In this document: piece after piece, positions 5,989 through 10,896 of the stretch
How positions within the stretch are numbered: position 1 is the stretch's first letter
Layout of the letters: each line of letters opens with the position of its first letter
Made by a program: the position numbers and the translations under genes
Assembly: GCA_051653625.1 (NCBI GenBank)
Contig: JBOFWM010000072.1
Coordinates: forward strand, 1-10,896
Length of the DNA: 10,896 bases
Reading direction: 5' to 3'
Source: SFDP01 sp051653625
GTDB taxonomy: Bacteria; Bacillota; Clostridia; Lachnospirales; Lachnospiraceae
The notes under the pieces: model-generated
Databases searched by the model: none
What the model saw: the letters and a program-made list of their open reading frames with translations, nothing else
Told to the model about the DNA's origin: nothing

Positions 5989-8160
5989 ATGGATCAAGAA
6001 AATAATGAAAAGTCATTGTATGAATTTAAAACAGATACCCTTGTTAATGTGATAAAAAAAGATGGAAGCGTAGAAGAATTTAATGTACAAAAGGTCATTG
6101 ATGCAGTTGGGAAAAGTGCATATCGAGCATTGACGAGTTTTACAGAAGAAGAAAAAGAGACGATTTGTAAATATGTTATTGAAAAAGTAAAAGATTTACA
6201 GTCACAGGAAATTCCAATTCCTATTATGCATAATATTGTAGAAAGTGCTTTAGAAGAAGTAAAGCCAATTGTAGCAAAAAGTTATAGAGATTATAGAAAT
6301 TATAAGCAAGATTTTGTTCGAATGTTAGATGATGTTTATAAAAAAAGTCAATCTATTATGTATGTTGGAGATAAAGAAAATTCAAATACAGATAGTGCAC
6401 TTGTCTCAACAAAAAGAAGCCTGATTTTTAATCAGTTAAATAAAGAACTTTATCAAAAATTCTTCATGACAACAGAGGAGATACAAGCTTGTAGAGATGG
6501 ATATATTTATGTGCATGATATGTCTGCAAGAAGAGATACTATGAATTGTTGTTTGTTTGATGTTGAAAATGTATTATCTGGTGGGTTTGAAATGGGAAAT
6601 ATTTGGTATAATGAACCTAAAACACTAGATGTAGCATTTGATGTTATTGGAGATATTGTGTTAAGTGCTGCAAGTCAACAATATGGTGGATTTACAGTTC
6701 CAAGTGTAGATTCTATTTTAGAACCTTATGCAAAGAAATCATACAAAAAATTTAAAGAAAAATATATTAAGTTAGGTATTCCGGAAGAAAAAGCAAAAGA
6801 AGTTGCTTTCCAAGATGTAGAAAAGGAAATGGAACAAGGATTTCAAGGATGGGAGTATAAATTTAATACAGTAGCATCAAGCAGGGGAGATTATCCATTT
6901 ATTACTGTGAGCGCTGGAACTTGTACAGGTCGTTTTGCAAAACTTGCTACAATATCTATGTTAAAGGTTAGAAGTGAAGGACAAGGGAAAAAAGGCTGTA
7001 AAAAACCTGTTTTATTTCCAAAAATTGTATTTTTATATGATGAAAATCTTCATGGACCAGGAAAAGAGTTAGAAGATGTATTTGAAGCGGGAGTAGAATG
7101 TTCTGCTAAAACAATGTATCCAGATTGGTTAAGTTTAACTGGTAAAGGATATATTGCAAGTATGTACAAACAATATGGAAAAATTATTTCACCAATGGGG
7201 TGTAGAGCATTTTTGTCACCTTGGTATGAAAAAGGCGGAATGAATCCAGCAGACTCTTCAGATTATCCTGTATTTGTTGGGAGATTTAATATTGGAGCAG
7301 TGTCGTTACATTTACCAATGATCCTTGCAAAAGCTAGACATGAAAGTAAAGATTTTTATGAAGTATTAGATTACTATTTGACACTTATTCGTCAGCTTCA
7401 TATTAGAACTTATGCATATTTAGGAGAGATGAGAGCTTCAACGAATCCGCTTGCATATTGTGAAGGTGGATTCTACAAAGGAAACCTTAAATTAACCGAT
7501 AAAATAAAACCAGTTTTAAAATCAGCAACGGCATCATTTGGAATTACAGCATTAAATGAATTGCAAGTATTATACAATAATAAAACACTTGTTGAAGATG
7601 GTGCATTTGCAATTGAAGTATTAGAATTTATTAATAAAAGAATATCAGAATTTAAAGAACAAGATAATAATTTGTATGCCATTTACGGTACACCAGCTGA
7701 AAATTTATGTGGCTTACAGGTGCAACAATTTAGAAGAAAATATGGAATTGTCGAAGGAGTTTCTGACAGAGAATATGTAAGTAATAGTTTTCATTGTCAT
7801 GTAACGGAAGATATTACACCAATTGAAAAACAAAATTTAGAATTTCGATTTTGGGAATTATCAAATGGTGGGAAAATACAATATGTAAAATATCCAATTA
7901 ATTACAATATCGATGCAATTAAAACTTTAATACGTAGAGCTATGGCATTAGGATTTTATGAAGGTGTAAATCTTTCATTGGCATATTGTGATGATTGTGG
8001 ACATCAAGAACTTGAAATGGATCAATGTCCAAATTGTGGAAGTAGTAATCTTACAAAAATAGATCGAATGAATGGATATTTATCATACTCACGTGTTCAT
8101 GGTGATACAAGATTAAATGATGCAAAAATGGCCGAAATTTCAGAAAGGAAGTCTATGTAA
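5989..8160 (+). CDS. nrdD: Anaerobic ribonucleoside-triphosphate reductase, class III
   Basis: NrdD reduces ribonucleoside triphosphates to dNTPs under anaerobiosis with a glycyl radical, usually with formate as reductant. The 723 residues show an N-terminal ATP-cone (about 18-107, beginning VIKKDGSVEEFNVQKV), which is the allosteric domain. The barrel follows, with the candidate redox cysteines at Cys187/Cys188 in MNCCLF and the candidate thiyl-radical Cys405 in MGCRAFLSPWY. Near the C terminus is a four-Cys zinc site (667, 670, 680, 683). The glycyl-radical loop is RMNGYLSYSR with Gly696 as the likely radical residue; many relatives have RVCGYL, so Asn replaces Cys here. The ATG at 5989 has AGGAGG 9 nt upstream. 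nrdG follows one base after the stop. The candidate NrdR box suggests repression when dNTPs are sufficient. Confidence 0.97.
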   Translation: MDQENNEKSLYEFKTDTLVNVIKKDGSVEEFNVQKVIDAVGKSAYRALTSFTEEEKETICKYVIEKVKDLQSQEIPIPIMHNIVESALEEVKPIVAKSYRDYRNYKQDFVRMLDDVYKKSQSIMYVGDKENSNTDSALVSTKRSLIFNQLNKELYQKFFMTTEEIQACRDGYIYVHDMSARRDTMNCCLFDVENVLSGGFEMGNIWYNEPKTLDVAFDVIGDIVLSAASQQYGGFTVPSVDSILEPYAKKSYKKFKEKYIKLGIPEEKAKEVAFQDVEKEMEQGFQGWEYKFNTVASSRGDYPFITVSAGTCTGRFAKLATISMLKVRSEGQGKKGCKKPVLFPKIVFLYDENLHGPGKELEDVFEAGVECSAKTMYPDWLSLTGKGYIASMYKQYGKIISPMGCRAFLSPWYEKGGMNPADSSDYPVFVGRFNIGAVSLHLPMILAKARHESKDFYEVLDYYLTLIRQLHIRTYAYLGEMRASTNPLAYCEGGFYKGNLKLTDKIKPVLKSATASFGITALNELQVLYNNKTLVEDGAFAIEVLEFINKRISEFKEQDNNLYAIYGTPAENLCGLQVQQFRRKYGIVEGVSDREYVSNSFHCHVTEDITPIEKQNLEFRFWELSNGGKIQYVKYPINYNIDAIKTLIRRAMALGFYEGVNLSLAYCDDCGHQELEMDQCPNCGSSNLTKIDRMNGYLSYSRVHGDTRLNDAKMAEISERKSM

Positions 8161-8161
8161 T

Positions 8162-8665
8162 ATGAGATATCACAATATAACGAAAGATGATATGTTAAAC
8201 GGAGAAGGACTTCGTGTCGTATTGTGGGTAGCTGGATGTGAACATTGTTGTGAAAAATGCCACAACCCTATTACATGGGATCCAAATGGTGGTGTATTAT
8301 TTGATAAAAAAGCTAAGCAAGAAATTTTTGAACAATTAGAAGAAGAGTACATATCAGGCATTACTTTTTCAGGGGGAGATCCATTGCATTCAGCAAATAG
8401 GCTCGACGTTAGAGAGCTTATGAAAGAAATAAAAGAAATATTTCCACAAAAGACTATCTGGCTTTATACAGGCGATGTGTGGGAGGATATTTATGATTAT
8501 TCTCTTTTTCGATATGTGGATGTATGTGTAGATGGAGAATTCGAATATAAGAAAAAAAATAGTAATGCACATTGGTGTGGAAGTGATAATCAAAGAGTAA
8601 TTGATGTAAAGCAAACATTGCAAAGTAAAGAAATTAGCATTCCTATTTTATATACAAAGAACTAG
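8162..8665 (+). CDS. nrdG: Anaerobic ribonucleotide reductase activating protein (radical SAM)
   Basis: NrdG uses a [4Fe-4S] cluster and S-adenosylmethionine to generate the glycyl radical on NrdD. The 167-residue protein has the radical SAM motif C-x3-C-x2-C at Cys26, Cys30 and Cys33 (GCEHCCEKCHNP), an extra Cys29 inside it, and the SAM-contacting FSGGDPL in the middle. The length is normal for the family. The frame is open upstream to 8117 inside nrdD, but the ATG at 8162 has AAAGGAAG (8144-8151) upstream and gives the conserved MRYHNITKDDMLNGEG start, so it is preferred. The ribosome binding site lies inside the nrdD end and only one base separates the two genes, suggesting coupled expression. 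Confidence 0.96.
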   Translation: MRYHNITKDDMLNGEGLRVVLWVAGCEHCCEKCHNPITWDPNGGVLFDKKAKQEIFEQLEEEYISGITFSGGDPLHSANRLDVRELMKEIKEIFPQKTIWLYTGDVWEDIYDYSLFRYVDVCVDGEFEYKKKNSNAHWCGSDNQRVIDVKQTLQSKEISIPILYTKN

Positions 8666-8684
8666 AAGAAAGAGAGAATATAAA

Positions 8685-9197
8685 TTGAAACAAATTGCAC
8701 AATTTTTTAAAGTAAGTAAAGATAAATTTATAGATGAAATAAAAGAAATATTTCCAGAGAAAACGGATGCAGAATGTTGCGATATATATGAAACATTAGA
8801 AACACCAAAAAGAGCAACAAAAGGAAGTGCAGGATATGACTTTTATACACCATTCTCTTTTACACTTAAACCAGGTGAAACAATAAAAATACCAACAGGT
8901 ATTCGTGCAAAAATGGAAGAAAATTGGGTGTTGAAATTGTATCCAAGAAGTGGTCTAGGATTCAAATATCGTTTGCAACTTAATAATACAGTAGGAATTA
9001 TTGACAGTGATTATTATTATTCAGATAACGAAGGGCATATATTTGCAAAGATTACAAATGATAGTAATGAGGGAAAAGATATTTCATTAGAAGCTGGAAC
9101 AGGATTTATGCAAGGCATTTTTTTAGAATATGGAATAACAATAGATGATGATGTAACACAAATTCGTAATGGTGGATTTGGAAGTACAACAAAATAA
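8685..9197 (+). CDS. dut: dUTP diphosphatase (dUTPase), UUG start
   Basis: The enzyme hydrolyses dUTP to dUMP and pyrophosphate, keeping uracil out of DNA and feeding thymidylate synthesis. All five trimeric dUTPase motifs can be placed in the 170 residues: AGYDFY at 49-54, PRSGLG at 87-92, VGIIDSDYY at 103-111, GTGFMQGIF at 138-146 and RNGGFGSTTK at 161-170. In motif 3 the usual DYRGE is replaced by DYYYSDNEGH, lengthening the loop. About 45 residues precede motif 1, a longer lead than in the compact enzymes. No in-frame ATG exists before Met77, so translation must begin at a non-ATG codon; TTG at 8685 has a purine-rich GAAGAAAGAGAG (8665-8676) upstream and is the best choice. It starts 19 bp after nrdG and is presumably controlled with it. 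Confidence 0.9.
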   Translation: MKQIAQFFKVSKDKFIDEIKEIFPEKTDAECCDIYETLETPKRATKGSAGYDFYTPFSFTLKPGETIKIPTGIRAKMEENWVLKLYPRSGLGFKYRLQLNNTVGIIDSDYYYSDNEGHIFAKITNDSNEGKDISLEAGTGFMQGIFLEYGITIDDDVTQIRNGGFGSTTK

Positions 9198-9200
9198 ATA

Positions 9201-9230
9201 GTATAAAACCTCCTTTTATTGGTAATACAT
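9201..9230 (+). promoter_or_regulatory. Possible forespore (sigma-F/sigma-G-like) promoter of spoVAF
   Basis: GTATA at 9201-9205 fits the sigma-F/G -35 pattern. Fifteen bp later, GGTAATACAT at 9221-9230 agrees with the sigma-F -10 pattern GGnrAnAnTw except at one position. The fit to a sigma-G -10 (CATnnTA, 17-18 bp spacer) is poor. Transcription would start near 9236, next to the ribosome binding site. spoVA genes are forespore-expressed in known spore formers, but this call is tentative. Confidence 0.35.
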
Positions 9231-9248
9231 GTAAAAGGAGGTTTTTTT
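9205..9248 (+). terminator. Terminator of nrdD-nrdG-dut overlapping the spoVAF ribosome binding site
   Basis: The arms AAAACCTCCTTTTA (9205-9218) and TAAAAGGAGGTTTT (9232-9245) pair perfectly over 14 bp around a 13-nt loop. Seven T residues (9242-9248) end at the spoVAF ATG. It lies 7 bp after the dut stop and is the obvious terminator of that operon. The 3' arm contains AAAGGAGG, the ribosome binding site of spoVAF. Confidence 0.85.
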
Positions 9249-10643
9249 ATGGAAATAGAGTCAAGTTTAGAGGAGAATAAGAAATTATTTTCCCATAGAT
9301 TACAAGTGAATTTGAATTTTGATATCATCAATCGTGATATTATAATTGGTAAAACAAGAGGAAGTTTTTATTTTATTGATGGTATGTGCAAAGATGATAT
9401 TATGCAACGAATTTTAGAATTTTTACTTTATGTGAATGAAAAAGATGTTATTAATGATAGTGTGGACTTTATCACAAAATATATGCCATACATTGAAGTA
9501 GATAAGGAAAGTAATGTGGACAAAATTGAGACTGCTTTATTTTCTGGACAATTTATTTTATTACTTGATAAGTGTAAAGAGGCAATATTAATAGATGCAA
9601 GAACGTATCCTGCTAGAGGGGTTAGTGAACCAGATAAAGACAAAACACTTAGAGGATCAAAAGATGGATTTGTGGAAACGATTTGTTTTAATACAGCATT
9701 GATTCGTAGAAGAATAAGAGATGCAAATTTGACAATGGAAATGATTCAAATGAATGGGGTTGCTAAGACAGATATTGTTCTTTGTTATATGAAACATAAA
9801 GTAAATCAAGGCTTATTACAAGATATTCGAAAAAAACTTGAAAAGACTTACGTTGGTAATTTATCAATTAATGAAGAATGCTTAGGAGAATTATTATATC
9901 AAAGAAAATGGTATAATCCATTTCCAAAATTTCGATATTCTGAACGACCAGATACAACAGCAGCACAAATTTTAGAAGGAAATATTGTGATATTGATTGA
10001 TAATTCACCTTATGCAATGATTTTACCTGTAACATTGTTTTCAATATGTGAAGAGGCTGATGATTATTATTTCCCACCTATAACAGCAACATATCTTAGG
10101 CTTGCAAGATTTTTGATTTTTCTATGTTTATATTTATTGACGCCTACTTTTTTGTTAGGAATTAGCTATCCTAATTTTTTGCCTGAAGGACTATCTTTTA
10201 TTTTGATAAAAGAAACGGTCAATGTGCCTGTTTTATTACAGTTTTTAATTTTAGAAATTGCATTAGATGGATTACGAGTTGCAGCAATTAATACTCCAAG
10301 TATGCTTTCGACACCATTAAGTGTTATGGCAGCATTAATATTAGGCGAGTTTTCTGTAAATAGTGGTTGGTTTAATTCTGAGGTTATGCTTTATATGGCG
10401 TTTGTAGCAATTGGAAGTTATACTCAAACAAATTATGAATTAAATTATGCAGTAAAATTTATGAGAATTATAACGTTATGTTTGACAGCAATATTTGGAA
10501 TATTTGGTTATATTGCTGGAGTAAGTATGTTTTTATTTGCAATAACAACAAATAAAACATTTGGAAATCAACACTATTTAGAGCCACTTATACCATTTGA
10601 TTATCATCGTTTAAAGAAAGTAATTTTGCGAAAAAAATCATGA
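9249..10643 (+). CDS. spoVAF: Spore germination protein of the GerA family, SpoVAF-like
   Basis: The 464 residues form a GerA/SpoVAF protein: a soluble N-terminal half (about 1-280) and a membrane half with hydrophobic segments near 283-304, 326-348, 355-368, 378-394 and 403-432. The block LIDARTYPARGVSEPDKDK (114-132) followed by TLRGSKDGFVETICFNTALIRRRIRD (133-158) is close to SpoVAF of Bacillus subtilis, as is ERPDTTAAQILEGNIVILIDNSP (232-254). SpoVAF sits in the spore inner membrane; in B. subtilis it is linked to ion release and amplification of germination together with a partner protein. The frame is open to a TTG at 9219, but the ATG at 9249 has GGAGG (9237-9241) 7 nt upstream and is chosen. 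No other spoVA gene is visible here, unlike the Bacillus spoVA operon. It could instead act as a stand-alone GerA-type subunit. Confidence 0.88.
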   Translation: MEIESSLEENKKLFSHRLQVNLNFDIINRDIIIGKTRGSFYFIDGMCKDDIMQRILEFLLYVNEKDVINDSVDFITKYMPYIEVDKESNVDKIETALFSGQFILLLDKCKEAILIDARTYPARGVSEPDKDKTLRGSKDGFVETICFNTALIRRRIRDANLTMEMIQMNGVAKTDIVLCYMKHKVNQGLLQDIRKKLEKTYVGNLSINEECLGELLYQRKWYNPFPKFRYSERPDTTAAQILEGNIVILIDNSPYAMILPVTLFSICEEADDYYFPPITATYLRLARFLIFLCLYLLTPTFLLGISYPNFLPEGLSFILIKETVNVPVLLQFLILEIALDGLRVAAINTPSMLSTPLSVMAALILGEFSVNSGWFNSEVMLYMAFVAIGSYTQTNYELNYAVKFMRIITLCLTAIFGIFGYIAGVSMFLFAITTNKTFGNQHYLEPLIPFDYHRLKKVILRKKS

Positions 10644-10653
10644 AATTGAAATC

Positions 10654-10682
10654 TTGTAGTTTTAAAAAAGAAATGGTAAAAT
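10654..10682 (+). promoter_or_regulatory. Sigma-A promoter of the DegV-family gene
   Basis: TTGTAG (10654-10659) and TAAAAT (10677-10682) are spaced by 17 bp with an extended -10 TGG directly before the latter. The start would lie near 10689, about 36 nt before the ATG. No terminator hairpin is visible between the spoVAF stop and this promoter. Confidence 0.55.
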
Positions 10683-10724
10683 AAAGAAGATTATGTAAAT
10701 ATTGTAAAAGTGGGGTATCAAACA

Positions 10725-10896
10725 ATGAAGGATTTTCTTATTTTAACAGATAGTACGGCCGATTTACCAAAAGATTATGCAAAAGAACATAATGTAAAAA
10801 TTGCAAGTATTCCATATTCAATAGATGGACAGTCATATGGGAAAAATAAAGAGCTTAATGCAGAAAAATTTTATGAATTAATGAAGCAAGGAATAA
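10725..10896 (+). CDS. DegV-family fatty-acid-binding protein, N-terminal part
   Basis: Fifty-seven codons are present before the window ends. The sequence begins MKDFLILTDSTADLPKDYA. The TDSTADLP motif followed by IPYSIDGQSY is typical of the DegV N-terminal domain, which binds a fatty acid in a buried pocket; in Firmicutes such proteins include FakB subunits that present fatty acids to the FakA kinase. The ATG at 10725 has a fairly weak AGTGGGG site upstream. Clostridial genomes often hold several DegV paralogues, so the lipid preference and any FakB role are unknown. The gene is cut by the window edge, not visibly broken. Confidence 0.85.
   Translation, partial: MKDFLILTDSTADLPKDYAKEHNVKIASIPYSIDGQSYGKNKELNAEKFYELMKQGI

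Noticed and set aside
8426..8756. An identical 21-bp segment encoding EIKEIFP occurs in frame in nrdG (8426-8446) and in dut (8736-8756).
   Set aside because: Similarity does not extend far on either side (only a shared K-T two residues on), the codons are common A/T-rich ones, and the nrdG copy lies in a part conserved in that family. Chance is more likely than duplication.

Overview
This is a low-GC, strongly A/T-biased window in which every gene I can support lies on the + strand. It has endospore genes (spoIVA, spoVAF), an oxygen-sensitive class III ribonucleotide reductase (nrdD/nrdG), strong AGGAGG-type ribosome binding sites and one UUG start. Together these point to an anaerobic spore-forming Firmicute of the Clostridia, perhaps Lachnospiraceae-like. 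That lineage guess rests on remembered protein resemblance, not on a search. No tRNA, rRNA, CRISPR array, insertion sequence or phage gene was seen.

Layout. (1) 1-1640: spoIVA, the spore-coat basement ATPase, behind a sigma-E-like promoter and followed by a hairpin terminator. (2) 1643-5583: a probable three-gene operon of purine nucleoside phosphorylase, an NCS2 purine-base permease and a membrane-anchored MutS-like ATPase, with gaps of 18 and 21 bp. (3) 5598-5873: a separately promoted 51-residue membrane protein with its own terminator. It is too short for ordinary ORF calling. (4) 5879-9248: an nrdD-nrdG-dut operon with a sigma-A promoter, a palindrome resembling an NrdR box at the start of transcription, and a terminator. 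(5) 9201-10643: a SpoVAF-type GerA-family spore germination protein. (6) 10654-10896: a promoter and the first 57 codons of a DegV-family lipid-binding protein, cut by the window edge. The longest stretch without a coding region is 162 bp (5827-5988), and it holds a terminator, a promoter and the candidate NrdR box.

How the genes work together. PNP splits purine nucleosides to bases and the permease moves purine bases, so the pair forms a salvage unit; what the MutS-like ATPase does with them is unknown. NrdG makes the glycyl radical of NrdD, which makes dNTPs without oxygen. The dUTPase removes dUTP and yields dUMP for thymidylate synthesis, so the operon is a dNTP supply and quality unit.

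The most notable pattern is shared by the two sporulation genes, which lie about 9 kb apart. In each, the Shine-Dalgarno sequence is buried in the 3' arm of a terminator-like hairpin whose U-tract runs directly into the ATG. A sporulation-type promoter can be drawn so that its transcript starts downstream of the 5' arm. Read-through RNA from upstream would then terminate or hide the SD, while RNA from the gene's own promoter would leave it free. The hairpins are directly visible; the promoter assignments and the regulatory meaning are inference.
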